From positions 430,953 through 494,952 of the forward strand of contig NZ_CATKVU010000007.1 in the NCBI RefSeq assembly GCF_949820605.1: 64,000 nucleotides of DNA, read 5' to 3'. This document shows positions 34,328 to 44,881 of this stretch, piece by piece. The translations under genes were made by a program, and so were the position numbers. This stretch comes from Segatella copri. Its GTDB lineage: Bacteria; Bacteroidota; Bacteroidia; Bacteroidales; Bacteroidaceae. Every line of letters starts with the position of its first letter. Position 1 is the first letter of the stretch. Under the pieces are notes generated by a model, which ran no database searches, was not told the origin of the DNA, and saw only the letters and a list, made by a program, of their open reading frames with translations.

Positions 34328-34942
34328 ATGATAGAATATATTCATGGCGATCTGACAGAACTGACACCTGCGCTGGCTGTTGTTGAGACAGCGGGAGTGG
34401 GCTACGGACTCAATATATCGCTCAATACATATACTGCCATTCAGGGTAAACAGGAAGTGAAACTCTATGTTCACGAAGTGCTGGTGGCTGGTGGAAGAGA
34501 TGACTCTTTCACCCTTTTCGGCTTTGCTACCAAACAGGAACGTGAACTCTACCGCCTCCTCATCACCGTTTCAGGAGTAGGCGGAAATACAGCCCGTATG
34601 ATTCTCTCTTCACTCTCGCCACGCGAACTCTGTGAAATCATCTCTACAGGTAACGACAAGGTGCTGAAAACCGTGAAGGGTATTGGACTGAAGACAGCAC
34701 AGCGAATCATCATCGACCTGAAAGATAAAATCGTGAGCCTCGGCATCGCTGACGAACTGCCAGCCAGCGGAGGCAATGTGGTGATGGTAAACAATGACGT
34801 AAAGGATGAGGCGGTAAGCGCCCTCACCATGCTCGGCTTCTCGCCGGCACCATCTGCCAAGGTAGTAGTAGATATCCTCAAGTCACAGCCTGATCTCCCC
34901 GTAGAACAGGTTGTGAAACTGGCATTGAAGCAAATCAAATAA
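34328..34942 (+). CDS. ruvA: Holliday junction branch migration protein RuvA
   Basis: A 204-residue protein that binds four-way DNA junctions and loads the RuvB motor. The N-terminal OB domain (1-64) begins [20 protein letters not shown]; two helix-hairpin-helix motifs follow ([19 protein letters not shown] and [19 protein letters not shown], about 74-130); the C-terminal three-helix domain (157-204, [12 protein letters not shown]) contacts RuvB. It is followed after 18 bp by sprA with which it is probably co-transcribed, a pairing seen widely in Bacteroidota. Confidence 0.97.
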   Translation: MIEYIHGDLTELTPALAVVETAGVGYGLNISLNTYTAIQGKQEVKLYVHEVLVAGGRDDSFTLFGFATKQERELYRLLITVSGVGGNTARMILSSLSPRELCEIISTGNDKVLKTVKGIGLKTAQRIIIDLKDKIVSLGIADELPASGGNVVMVNNDVKDEAVSALTMLGFSPAPSAKVVVDILKSQPDLPVEQVVKLALKQIK

Positions 34943-34960
34943 GTTAGGAGTTTTTTGTCG

Positions 34961-37900
34961 ATGAAACAGAAGCAAAGATTCATATCTTTTCTATTGGCTT
35001 GGCTGATGGTGGCAACCTTCGGCTATGCGATAGCTTTGCCTCAACTTCAGGACGATAAAAAGAAAACCCATACCAGCACAGCCCAGCCCGTGCAGCTCGA
35101 TGAAGATACCATTCCCGATTCGCTGCTGCATACCCGCTGGCAGATTCAGCGCACCCAACCTTACTCCCTGAGCGACCTCTATCAGAGTCCGCTCGACCTG
35201 AAACGTCCTGATAATCTGCAATATCAGGTAGTCTACAACGATACCCTCGACCGCTATATCATCGGCAACCGCATGGGCTCAACCTGGCTTTCGGCTCCTA
35301 TCATGCTCACTCCGAAAGAGTATCTTGCATGGACCGAACAGCAGCAGCGCAACAGCTACTTTCGCAAGCAGAACGATGAAATCTTCCAGGCAAAAGGCAA
35401 GGAGAAGTTCGATTTCTCAGATATGCACTTCGACTTGGGACCTGCCGAGAAAATCTTCGGTCCTGGTGGCATCAGAGTGAAGACACAGGGTTCTGCCGAA
35501 CTCAAGTTCGGTATCAACAAGAAAAACATCGACAATCCTTCGTTGCCTATCCGCAACCGAAAGACGACGATGATGGATTTTGATGAGAAAATTAATCTCA
35601 ACGTCAACGGAAAGGTGGGCGATAAGGTGAACATGAACCTGAATTACAACACCGATGCCACCTTCGATTTCGATGCACAGAACATGAAACTGAAGTACGA
35701 CGGCAAGGAAGATGAAATCATCAAACTCGTTGAGGCGGGCAACGTCTCCTTCCCTTCCAACTCTTCGCTCATCAAAGGTGCCAGCAGTCTGTTTGGTGTT
35801 AGAACCGATATGCAGTTTGGCAAACTCAAGCTGCAGATGGTAGCTTCGCAGAAGAAGAGTGCATCGAAGAGCGTATCTACCAGGGGCGGTGTGCAGCTTA
35901 CCCCTTTCGAACTGAATGTGGCCGATTATGAGGAGAACCGCCACTTCTTCCTCTCCCAGTATTTCAGAAATCATTATGATGCCTGGATGCAGAAACTTCC
36001 TAATCTCACCACGGGCATCACCATCAACCGCGTGGAGGTGTGGGTTACCAACAAAACCGGCAATACCACCAATACCCGAAACATCGTAGCCCTGACCGAT
36101 CTGGGCGAGAACCAGAAACTGAGCAACCCGATGTGGGCGGCGAGCGGACAGGTGCCTTCTAACCAGGCGAATACAGAGTATGCGGCGATGACAGGGCAGT
36201 ATGCTGCTGCCCGTGACATCGACCAGGCTGCAACCACTCTCGATGGAGGCGGACTGGTTGGCGGAGCCGATTATGAGAAGCTGGAGAGTGCCCGTCTGCT
36301 CAATTCTTCTGAGTATACAGTCAATACCGCCTTGGGTTATATCTCATTGAAAACCAGTCTGCAGACCGATCAGGTACTTGCCGTAGCCTATGAGTATACA
36401 TCGGGAGGTGTTACCTATCAGGTGGGCGAGTTTGCATCCGATCTCAGCGATACCAAGCAGGCACTCTTCGTGAAATCGCTCAAGAATACCAGTAATAATC
36501 CGCGACAGGGCAACTGGGGGTTGATGATGAAGAACGTTTATTATCTGGCTTCTACCATAGAGAAGGAGAAGTTTCGCCTGGATGTGAAATACCAGAGCGA
36601 TACCACCGGCGTATATCTCAGTTATATCCCTGAGCAGCAGGTGAAGGAGCAGCCAATCATCCGTGTGCTGGGCGCCGACCGTCTGGATAACAACAACAAG
36701 GCACACAGCAATGGATATTTCGATTATGTAGAAGGCTATACCATCTCTAACGGACGCGTGTTCATTCCGAAGGTAGAGCCTTTCGGCAGTTATATGCGTG
36801 ATTATCTGGTCAAGCGGGGCGTGGCTGCCGACAAGGCAGAAAAGTATGCCTTTACTGAACTTTATGACAGTACGAAGACCGTAGCCAAGCAGATAGCCGA
36901 AAAGAACAAGTATCAGATTGTGGGACAGTTCAAGGGCTCTGCAGCCAATGTCATCTCGCTTGATGCCTACAATGTGCCACAGGGCTCGGTGGTCGTTACG
37001 GCAGGCGGTATCACCCTGAAAGAGGGCACCGACTATTCGGTAGATTACAGTGCCGGTGAGGTGACCATCCTGAACCAGAGCATTATCGATGCCGGTACGG
37101 CTGTCAACGTTTCTCTGGAGAGTAATACCGATTTCGGACAAACCCGAAAAACGATGTTCGGACTGAACTGGGAGTATGATTTTACCAAGAACTTCCAGTT
37201 GAGCGGTACTATCCAGCACCTCTCCGAACAGGCGCTTACCACCAAGGTATCCATGGGCTCCGAACCGCTGAAGAACACCCTTTGGGGCATCAATCTCAAC
37301 TGGCGCAAGGAGAGTCAGTGGCTCACCAATGTGCTTGACAAGATACCATTCCTGCACCTCACCCAGCCATCGCAGATATCCTTTACAGGAGAATTTGCCC
37401 AGCTCATTGCCGGTGAGGCTGGTGGCACACAGGACAATGCATCTTATATCGATGACTTCGAGGGTACGAAGACTACCATCGATGTAACGACTCCTACCTC
37501 CTGGTTTATATCCAGTGTGCCTTCGCTCAATTTCAAGGACGATTACAGCGATAAGACCGGTCTGAGCAGTGGTTTCCACCGTTCGCGCCTAGCCTGGTAT
37601 ACCATCGATCCGCTGTTCACCCGCCGTGGAAGTTCGCTCACTCCGGGACATATTAAGGGCGACCTCAAGCAGTTGAGTAACCATTATGTTCGCGAGGTCT
37701 ATACCAAGGAGCTCTTCCCATTGCGCGACCAGAGCAGTTATCAGGGCGCTACCAATACCCTGAATGTACTCAATCTGGCTTACTATCCAAGCGAGCCGGG
37801 ACCATACAACTTCAATGTAACAGATTTGCAGGCTGACGGAACCCTGCAGAATCCGCAGCGCAACTGGGGCGGAATGATGCGTAAGCTGGATACCAACGAT

Positions 37901-40900
37901 TTCGAGCAGGCAAACATCGAATACATCGAGTTCTGGATGCTCGATCCGTTCATCTATTCCCGCGAAGAGGCTGATGCTGCCGATTATGGTGGCGATTTCT
38001 ACATCAACCTGGGCGAGGTGAGCGAGGATATCCTGCGTGATGGCAAGAAATTCTATGAGAGTGGTATGCCGGTAGATGGCAGCAAGAGCTACACCTATAC
38101 CCAGTGGGGTAAGATTCCTACCCAGAGCACCGTGACCTATGCCTTTGCTACCACCAGTGGCAGCAGAGCCTTGCAGGATGTGGGTTTCAACGGACTGACT
38201 GATGCCGAGGAGCAGGAATTCTACAAGAGTGCTTATCTCGACCAGATTCAGGGCAAGGTGAACCAGGCGGTATTCGACAGCATCTTTGCCGATCCGGCAC
38301 GTGATGACTATCACTATTTCCGCGGTTCCGACTGGGATGAGATGCGTGCTCCTATCTTGCAGCGATATAAGTATATCAATAATCCTCAGGGCAACTCGCC
38401 TGACAGCGACAGCCGTTCTGAGGGCTATGATACTTCTTATAAGTCAACGCCGGATGTCGAGGATATCAACCAGGATTATACCCTCAACGAATATGAGAAA
38501 TACTTCCAGTACCGTGTCAGCATCCGTCCGGAAGATCTCGTGGTGGGTAACAATCATATTGTAGATAAGCGTGAATACAGCCAGACCTGGCGTGATAATA
38601 CCAAGTCTACCGTTACCTGGTATCAGTTCCGCATACCTATCGATGAGTTTGAGAACCGTCAGGGCAACATCAACGATTTCTCCAGCATCCGCTTCATGCG
38701 TATGTTCCTCACCGGTTTCAAGAAACCTATCGTGCTGCGTTTCGGTACCTTCGACCTCGTGATGGGCAAGTGGCGTACCTATGATCAGCCGCTCGGCGCA
38801 GCCAGTGGCGGAACCCTCGACGCAAGCAGCGTGAGTCTGGAAGAAAACGGCGAGAAGACACCGGTCAACTATGTATTGCCTCCGGGTATCAAGCGCGAAC
38901 AGGATCCTAGTCAGCCTCAGTTGGTTGAGGCGAACGAGCAGGCGTTGAGTCTGGTGGTCAAGAATATGAGCACAGGCGAGGCGAAGGCGGTTTACAGGAA
39001 TTCTACCATCGATCTGCGCCAGTATAAGCGCATCCAGATGTTTGCCCATGCCAATGCATTGGAGCAGAATACCACCCGTCTGCAGGATGGTGATCTCTCA
39101 GTCTTCATCCGTCTGGGTAGCGATTACAAGAACAATTACTACGAGTATGAAATCCCGCTGAAACTCACCGAGCCACGCTCCAACTACAACCGCTATGTGC
39201 TTGCCGACTGTAAGGCGGTATGGCCTGAGGAAAATATGCTCGATGTGCCGCTGAGCGTCTTTACGGCATTGAAGAAAAACCGTAACAAGGCGAAGGCACA
39301 GGGTGTGGCTTCTTATCTCGCTCCTTATTCCATGATGGATGCAGAACATCCGCAGAACAAGATTACCATCGTGGGTAATCCGAGTCTTGGCGAGGTGAAG
39401 ACCATGATGCTGGGTGTGAGAAACAATTCTGCCGACATCAAGAGTGGTGAGGTATGGATTAACGAACTCCGACTCAAGGAACACAATAATTCGGGCGGTT
39501 GGGCTGCCAATGCCAACCTCAACGTACAACTCTCCGATTTGGGTAGCGTGAATGCCACCGGCAGATACATCAGCGAGGGATTCGGCGGTCTGGAAGATGG
39601 CGTGGCAAGTCGCACTACCGATAATTACGGTACCTACAGTGTGACCACATCGCTCGAAATGGGTAAGTTCTTCCCTGACAAGGCGAAGGTGAGCATACCT
39701 TTATATTATAGTGTTACCAAGGAGAAGACCACTCCTAAGTATAATCCGCTGGATACTGATATGGAATTGAAGGATGCCCTCGATGCCGCCGGCTCTAAGC
39801 ACGAGCGCGATTCTATCGAGAATATCGCTGCCACCAAGATTACGCAGACCAACTTCTCCATCTCGAATGCCCGGGTGGGTATCTCTACCAAGCGCCATCC
39901 GATGCCATACGATCCAGCCAACTTCTCATTCACCTACAGTCATCAGCATCAGTATACTACGGGTGAAACGACGATGTATGAGCGCAAGGACAACTGGCGC
40001 GGAGCCCTGGATTATTCGTGGAGCCCGGTTTATAAGGCTTGGGAACCATTCAAGGGACTGAAGAACAAGAGCAAGTGGCTCGACATTCTGAAACGTTTCG
40101 GACTGAACTGGCTGCCGCAGAACATAGCCTTCAATACCGAGATGACGCGCGACTACTACGAGTTGCAGGAGCGCGATATGGAAACCCTAATGAGTGGAGC
40201 TGCCGGAGTAGACTCCAAGTTGCCGCTCACCTTCAGTGAACAGTTCCTCTGGAACCGTGAGTTCTCCATCAACTGGGATCTGACCAAGAACCTGCACATG
40301 AACTTCCAGAGTGCTACCCATGCACAGATAGAGGAACCATATACACCGGTCAACAAGGATCTTTATGCCGACCAGTATCATGCCTGGAAGGATTCCGTAT
40401 GGACCAGCATCCGCCACTGGGGTGCACCGCTCGACTACAGTCAGAATTTCCAGGCATCCTACAAGGTGCCTCTCAATCTGCTGCCTGTCTTCGACTGGGT
40501 GAACAGCGATGCCTCTTACAATGCCAACTATTCTTGGGAGCGCGGTACAGAGGATGAGGAGGGTAACTCGTATGGAAACACCATCAATACCCAGCGCGAA
40601 CTGACATTGAACGGAAACTTCAACCTGGTGAAACTCTACAACCATGTGCTTTTCCTGAAGAAGGTAAACGATAAGTTTGACCGTACCCAGAGTAGGGCAC
40701 AGATGCAGCGCAAGAAGCAGGAAAAAAAGAAAAAGAAGCAGGAAGCAAAGGAACAGGCGGCTGATCCTAAGAAGGCGTTGCCTAAGAACAAGCGTGCCTT
40801 CGAACGGGAAATCACCCTCCTGCCTGATACCACATTCAAGATACGCCACGGCAAGAATACCAAGCGACTGATTGTGAATGCCAAGACGGAAGACGGCAAA

Positions 40901-42499
40901 GTGTTCCCGCTTAAATATAAAAAGGTAGATAATAACCAGATCAGAATCATCTCAAAGGTAGATACTGCCATGAAGGTGAAACTCTCCGTACTGGCTAAGG
41001 AACCGCTTGATGATAAGAAATGGTATAAGGGATTGCAGTTGGCTAGTCGCCTGGCAATGATGGTGCGCAATGTGAGCATCAATTATCGCAGCAGCTATCA
41101 GCTCACCCTGCCGGGCTTCTTGCCTAGTGTGGGTGATGCCTTCGGACAGAAGAAGGTGGGACAGATGGCACCGGGTCTTGACTTCGCCTTCGGTATGGTT
41201 AGCGACGATTATATCGAGAAGGCTAGAAACAACGACTGGCTGCTCTGCAACGACAGTATCGCAACACCAGCCACTACCAGCAGAACGGATAATCTTACGT
41301 TGCGTGCCACCCTGGAGCCTGTCAAGGATTTCAAGATAGATCTCTCTGCCACACGCACCAAGACCACGCAGAAGAGCATACAGTATATGTATGAAGGAAC
41401 GCCAACTACCCAGAGTGGAGCTTTCCAGATGACTACCATCTCGCTGGGTTCGGCTTTCGAGGGAATGGGCAATGCCAATTCGGGGTATCGCAGCAAGACC
41501 TTCGAGAAGTTTGTCAACTCGCTGGCTGGTTTCAGAGATAGGGTAGAGGCGCAGTATGCAGGTACCGTTTATCCGACTGGTTCGGCTCTGGCTGGCGGCA
41601 AGTTTGATGCTTCCCGCACGCCGGTCAACCAGTATAGCAGCGATGTCATGATTCCTGCCTTCCTCAAGGCTTATACCTCGATGGGTGGCAATTCGCTCTC
41701 GGTATTCCCGGCATTGAGTCGGATGTTGCCAAACTGGACTATCCGTTACAGTGGACTGGGACGTCTGCCTTGGTTCAACGAGCACTTCAAGAGTGTCAAC
41801 ATCAACCACTCTTACAAAAGCGTCTTTGCGGTTGGCAGCTACAACAGTTACAGCACCTTCCAGGAGTATATGAACGGTCTCGGCTTCGTGAGTGATGTCA
41901 CTACGGGCAATCCATCTCCAAGCAGCATGTTCAACATTTCGCAGGTAAGTATCAACGAGTCGTTCTCGCCATTATTGGGTATGGATGTCACATTCAACAA
42001 TAATATGACGGTGAAGGCAGAATATCGCCAGACCCGTGTATTGAACCTCAGTATGACGAGTGTGCAGCTGAACGAGGCATTGAGTAAGGACTGGGTAATC
42101 GGTATGGGTTACCGCATCAACAACTTCGATGTTTTCGGTTGGGGCACCAAGGTCTCCCGTTCCAAGTCGAAGGGCGGCAATAATAATGCTGCCAATAAGA
42201 ATGCGTCGACCACCAAGACAGTTCAGAATGGTACCAACCATGATCTGAATCTGCGTCTTGACTTCAGTTTCCGCAAGCAGGCAGCCATCGTTCGTGATAT
42301 TGCCTCAATGGTAAGCAGTGCCAGTAGCGGCAACAATGCTCTGAAACTGAGTTTCTCTGCCGATTATACCTTCAGCAAACTCCTTACCATGAGTTTCTAT
42401 TATGACCGTCAGACTAACACACCGCTCCTGTCGAGCAGCAGTTATCCTACCACCACACAGGATTTCGGCCTGAGCATCAAGTTCTCGCTGACGAGATAA
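34961..42499 (+). CDS. sprA: Type IX secretion translocon SprA (Sov)
   Basis: A 2512-residue outer-membrane protein, the largest gene here. The ATG at 34961 follows the RBS TAGGAG by 10 bp; an upstream TTG is less likely. Residues 1-22 are a signal peptide (FISFLLAWLMVATFGYA). The family forms a giant 36-strand barrel through which proteins with type IX C-terminal signals leave the cell, with PorV and Plug as partners. Visible blocks include FGPGGIRVKTQGSAELKFGI (about 164), the motif-rich YIDDFEGT region (about 830), many YxxWEFGxxxx-like strand repeats and the terminal DFGLSIKFSLTR strand. A Lys/Gln-rich stretch (QRKKQEKKKKKQEAKEQAAD, about 1910) is probably periplasmic. Confidence 0.96.
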   Translation: MKQKQRFISFLLAWLMVATFGYAIALPQLQDDKKKTHTSTAQPVQLDEDTIPDSLLHTRWQIQRTQPYSLSDLYQSPLDLKRPDNLQYQVVYNDTLDRYIIGNRMGSTWLSAPIMLTPKEYLAWTEQQQRNSYFRKQNDEIFQAKGKEKFDFSDMHFDLGPAEKIFGPGGIRVKTQGSAELKFGINKKNIDNPSLPIRNRKTTMMDFDEKINLNVNGKVGDKVNMNLNYNTDATFDFDAQNMKLKYDGKEDEIIKLVEAGNVSFPSNSSLIKGASSLFGVRTDMQFGKLKLQMVASQKKSASKSVSTRGGVQLTPFELNVADYEENRHFFLSQYFRNHYDAWMQKLPNLTTGITINRVEVWVTNKTGNTTNTRNIVALTDLGENQKLSNPMWAASGQVPSNQANTEYAAMTGQYAAARDIDQAATTLDGGGLVGGADYEKLESARLLNSSEYTVNTALGYISLKTSLQTDQVLAVAYEYTSGGVTYQVGEFASDLSDTKQALFVKSLKNTSNNPRQGNWGLMMKNVYYLASTIEKEKFRLDVKYQSDTTGVYLSYIPEQQVKEQPIIRVLGADRLDNNNKAHSNGYFDYVEGYTISNGRVFIPKVEPFGSYMRDYLVKRGVAADKAEKYAFTELYDSTKTVAKQIAEKNKYQIVGQFKGSAANVISLDAYNVPQGSVVVTAGGITLKEGTDYSVDYSAGEVTILNQSIIDAGTAVNVSLESNTDFGQTRKTMFGLNWEYDFTKNFQLSGTIQHLSEQALTTKVSMGSEPLKNTLWGINLNWRKESQWLTNVLDKIPFLHLTQPSQISFTGEFAQLIAGEAGGTQDNASYIDDFEGTKTTIDVTTPTSWFISSVPSLNFKDDYSDKTGLSSGFHRSRLAWYTIDPLFTRRGSSLTPGHIKGDLKQLSNHYVREVYTKELFPLRDQSSYQGATNTLNVLNLAYYPSEPGPYNFNVTDLQADGTLQNPQRNWGGMMRKLDTNDFEQANIEYIEFWMLDPFIYSREEADAADYGGDFYINLGEVSEDILRDGKKFYESGMPVDGSKSYTYTQWGKIPTQSTVTYAFATTSGSRALQDVGFNGLTDAEEQEFYKSAYLDQIQGKVNQAVFDSIFADPARDDYHYFRGSDWDEMRAPILQRYKYINNPQGNSPDSDSRSEGYDTSYKSTPDVEDINQDYTLNEYEKYFQYRVSIRPEDLVVGNNHIVDKREYSQTWRDNTKSTVTWYQFRIPIDEFENRQGNINDFSSIRFMRMFLTGFKKPIVLRFGTFDLVMGKWRTYDQPLGAASGGTLDASSVSLEENGEKTPVNYVLPPGIKREQDPSQPQLVEANEQALSLVVKNMSTGEAKAVYRNSTIDLRQYKRIQMFAHANALEQNTTRLQDGDLSVFIRLGSDYKNNYYEYEIPLKLTEPRSNYNRYVLADCKAVWPEENMLDVPLSVFTALKKNRNKAKAQGVASYLAPYSMMDAEHPQNKITIVGNPSLGEVKTMMLGVRNNSADIKSGEVWINELRLKEHNNSGGWAANANLNVQLSDLGSVNATGRYISEGFGGLEDGVASRTTDNYGTYSVTTSLEMGKFFPDKAKVSIPLYYSVTKEKTTPKYNPLDTDMELKDALDAAGSKHERDSIENIAATKITQTNFSISNARVGISTKRHPMPYDPANFSFTYSHQHQYTTGETTMYERKDNWRGALDYSWSPVYKAWEPFKGLKNKSKWLDILKRFGLNWLPQNIAFNTEMTRDYYELQERDMETLMSGAAGVDSKLPLTFSEQFLWNREFSINWDLTKNLHMNFQSATHAQIEEPYTPVNKDLYADQYHAWKDSVWTSIRHWGAPLDYSQNFQASYKVPLNLLPVFDWVNSDASYNANYSWERGTEDEEGNSYGNTINTQRELTLNGNFNLVKLYNHVLFLKKVNDKFDRTQSRAQMQRKKQEKKKKKQEAKEQAADPKKALPKNKRAFEREITLLPDTTFKIRHGKNTKRLIVNAKTEDGKVFPLKYKKVDNNQIRIISKVDTAMKVKLSVLAKEPLDDKKWYKGLQLASRLAMMVRNVSINYRSSYQLTLPGFLPSVGDAFGQKKVGQMAPGLDFAFGMVSDDYIEKARNNDWLLCNDSIATPATTSRTDNLTLRATLEPVKDFKIDLSATRTKTTQKSIQYMYEGTPTTQSGAFQMTTISLGSAFEGMGNANSGYRSKTFEKFVNSLAGFRDRVEAQYAGTVYPTGSALAGGKFDASRTPVNQYSSDVMIPAFLKAYTSMGGNSLSVFPALSRMLPNWTIRYSGLGRLPWFNEHFKSVNINHSYKSVFAVGSYNSYSTFQEYMNGLGFVSDVTTGNPSPSSMFNISQVSINESFSPLLGMDVTFNNNMTVKAEYRQTRVLNLSMTSVQLNEALSKDWVIGMGYRINNFDVFGWGTKVSRSKSKGGNNNAANKNASTTKTVQNGTNHDLNLRLDFSFRKQAAIVRDIASMVSSASSGNNALKLSFSADYTFSKLLTMSFYYDRQTNTPLLSSSSYPTTTQDFGLSIKFSLTR

Positions 42500-42563
42500 A
42501 AAGAAAATTCACTAGAACCAATAGGTAGGAAGTAAATTCTCTAATTCTCAAATTCTTGAAAAT

Positions 42564-42605
42564 AAAAAAAGCTCGGATGCATCACAAGCATCCGAGCTTT
42601 TTTAA
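42564..42605. terminator. Bidirectional terminator between sprA and nadB
   Basis: AAAAAAAGCTCGGATGC, loop ATCACAA, GCATCCGAGCTTTTTTT. The A and T runs on both arms let it end both converging genes. Confidence 0.9.
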
Positions 42606-42623
42606 TATTCTGATAATTCTTGA

Positions 42624-44213
42624 TTACTTCTTGTCGTAAGCATGAACAGGGTAGTCGATGGTATAGTGGAGACCACGGCTCTCCTTGCGTTCTATCGCCA
42701 TGCGGGTGATGAGATAACCCACGTTAATCATGTTGCGGAGCTCGCAGAGTTCCTTGCTTACCTTTACACGCTTGAAGAGGTTTTCTGTCTCTTCGTAGAG
42801 AAGATCGAGGCGGTCCCATGCTCGCTTCAGACGGAGATCGCTGCGCACGATGCCTACATAGTTGCTCATGCATTCGCCCACCTCTTTCACGCTCTGTGTA
42901 ATCAGCACCTTCTCTTCGTTGGTCAAAGTACCTTCATCATTCCATTCTGGTACCTTCTCGTTGAAGTCGTATTCATCTACATGTTCAATACTGTGCTTGG
43001 CAGCAGTCTCGGCATAAACCACAGCCTCGATGAGCGAGTTGCTGGCAAGACGGTTACCGCCATGCAGACCGGTGCATGAACACTCGCCCAGGGCATAGAG
43101 ACGGTTGATGCTTGAACAGCCGTTCAAATCTACCTTAATACCGCCACACATATAGTGAGCGGCAGGACGAACAGGGATATAATCCTTGGTGATGTCGATG
43201 CCGATGCTCAGACACTTGGCGTAGATATTAGGGAAGTGACGCTTGGTCTCCTCTGGATTCTTATGGGTTACATCGAGACAGACATGATCCAATCCGTGAA
43301 TCTTCATCTCCTTATCGATGGCACGAGCCACGATGTCACGAGGAGCCAGACTCAATCGCTTATCATATTTCTCCATGAAACTTTCGCCGTTAGGCAGACG
43401 CAAGATGCCGCCATAACCACGCATAGCCTCGGTGATGAGGAAGGCAGGATGGGTCTCGCCCGGATGATAAAGAGCGGTTGGGTGGAACTGGACAAACTCC
43501 ATGTCGGCTACAGTTCCCTTGGCACGGTATACCATCGCCTCACCATCGCCAGTGGCAATCACCGGGTTGGTAGTAGTTTGATAAACAGCACCGCATCCAC
43601 CGGTACACATCACGGTTACTTTGCTCAGATAGGTATCCACCTTCTGGGTATCAGGATTCAATACGTATGCACCGTAACAGTTGATATAAGGAGTGCGGCG
43701 GGTAACACGGGCACCCAAGTGGTGCTGAGTGATAATCTCTACGGCGAAATGATTTTCCTTGATATCGATATCCGGACAGTTGCGCACAGCCTCCATCAGA
43801 CCGCGCTGGATTTCTGCACCCGTATCATCTGCATGATGAAGGATGCGGAACTCGCTGTGACCGCCCTCACGGTGTAGGTCGAACTTGCCGTCCTGCTGCT
43901 TATCGAAGTTGACGCCCCACTGCACGAGCTCCTTGATCTGCTCCGGTGCCATGGTGACAACCTGCTTCACTGCTTTATAATCGCTGATATAATCACCAGC
44001 AATCATTGTATCCTGTATGTGCTTGTCGAAGTTATCCACTTCCAAGTTGGTAACTGACGCCACACCACCTTGTGCGAATGACGTGTTAGCCTCGTCGAGC
44101 GAGGTTTTGCAAATCATACACACCTTACCTTTATGCGCTCTGGCTACTTTCAGGGCGTAACTCATACCGGCAACTCCTGAGCCGATAATTAGAAAATCAT
44201 ACTTATAAACCAT
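42624..44213 (-). CDS. nadB: L-aspartate oxidase
   Basis: A 529-residue FAD flavoprotein that oxidises L-aspartate to iminoaspartate, first step of NAD synthesis. FAD motif FLIIGSGVAGMSYALKVA at 7-24, TSFAQGGVASV at 45-55 with the family glutamine, HREGGHSEFRILH (about 114-126), GEC/SCTGLHGGNRLASNSL (about 380-395) that separates this family from succinate dehydrogenase, and a helical C-terminus. It is alone on the minus strand; nadA and nadC are not in the window. A -7 box at 44306-44313 lies upstream. Confidence 0.96.
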   Translation of the reverse strand: MVYKYDFLIIGSGVAGMSYALKVARAHKGKVCMICKTSLDEANTSFAQGGVASVTNLEVDNFDKHIQDTMIAGDYISDYKAVKQVVTMAPEQIKELVQWGVNFDKQQDGKFDLHREGGHSEFRILHHADDTGAEIQRGLMEAVRNCPDIDIKENHFAVEIITQHHLGARVTRRTPYINCYGAYVLNPDTQKVDTYLSKVTVMCTGGCGAVYQTTTNPVIATGDGEAMVYRAKGTVADMEFVQFHPTALYHPGETHPAFLITEAMRGYGGILRLPNGESFMEKYDKRLSLAPRDIVARAIDKEMKIHGLDHVCLDVTHKNPEETKRHFPNIYAKCLSIGIDITKDYIPVRPAAHYMCGGIKVDLNGCSSINRLYALGECSCTGLHGGNRLASNSLIEAVVYAETAAKHSIEHVDEYDFNEKVPEWNDEGTLTNEEKVLITQSVKEVGECMSNYVGIVRSDLRLKRAWDRLDLLYEETENLFKRVKVSKELCELRNMINVGYLITRMAIERKESRGLHYTIDYPVHAYDKK

Positions 44214-44305
44214 TGAGTTTATTCTTATCTAATTTCAATATTAAGAATAGGTGTTTTTATGTATAAAACAGCCCCATTCTCTCAGAATTAATTCTTAATT
44301 CGTTG

Positions 44306-44363
44306 CAAAAGTAATAATTAATCTTTAAAATGAGTAATAAGAGAGGGATTTTTTGTAATTTTG
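44306..44363. promoter_or_regulatory. Divergent -7 boxes for nadB and the dacB operon
   Basis: Minus-strand TACTTTTG at 44306-44313 for nadB; plus-strand TAATTTTG at 44356-44363 for the gene at 44447. Both fit TAnnTTTG. Confidence 0.55.
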
Positions 44364-44446
44364 CAGCGAAATTTAAGGTTATATAGTCTTTTAGACTATC
44401 AAAAGGTCGTAAAAACGACAATAATATAAGGTAATAAATCAAAGTT

Positions 44447-44851
44447 ATGGCAGATAGAACTTTTCATAAGCGTTTTACGCTGACGGCACGTATCGGTGTG
44501 GCGGTGTTCGCAATCCTGGCTCTCTACTTCTTCTGGGTCAAGCTGGCTATCATCGGCATCTTTGTGGCTATCATCATCGTGGGCATGATAGAGCGCATAC
44601 TGAATACAACCTATACCTTCAAGATGGTAAAACCGATAGACCTGGATGAGGAGATGGAATATCTCATCATCAATGAGGGCAGGTTCTCTTCCAACAGAAA
44701 TGTGCCGCTATGTGATGTCATTGATGTACAGATCGCCAAGACTTTCTTCGGATTAGACCATTGTGTGGTCATCGAATACGGACATAATAATATTGTGACC
44801 GTTCAGCCGGATAATGAAGAGGCATTTATGGAGAGAATCAAAAATAAATAA
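44447..44851 (+). CDS. Small two-TM membrane protein of unknown function
   Basis: A 134-residue protein with two adjacent membrane segments at about 14-50 (IGVAVFAILALYFFWVKLAIIGIFVAIIIVGMI) and a C-terminal soluble beta-rich part (YTFKMVKPIDLDEEMEYLIINEGRF, then VQIAKTFFGLDHCVVIEY) that looks like a small PH-type domain. It is the first gene of a plus-strand run with dacB (30 bp apart) and mscS. The function is not recognised. Confidence 0.75.
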   Translation: MADRTFHKRFTLTARIGVAVFAILALYFFWVKLAIIGIFVAIIIVGMIERILNTTYTFKMVKPIDLDEEMEYLIINEGRFSSNRNVPLCDVIDVQIAKTFFGLDHCVVIEYGHNNIVTVQPDNEEAFMERIKNK

Positions 44852-44881
44852 TTTCTTTTAAGTTCAGGTGAACTGATTGTG

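Noticed and set aside
36344..37579. 411-codon open frame antisense to sprA
   Set aside because: It lies wholly inside sprA, which has strong family blocks; composition reflects the opposite frame and there is no promoter or neighbour support.
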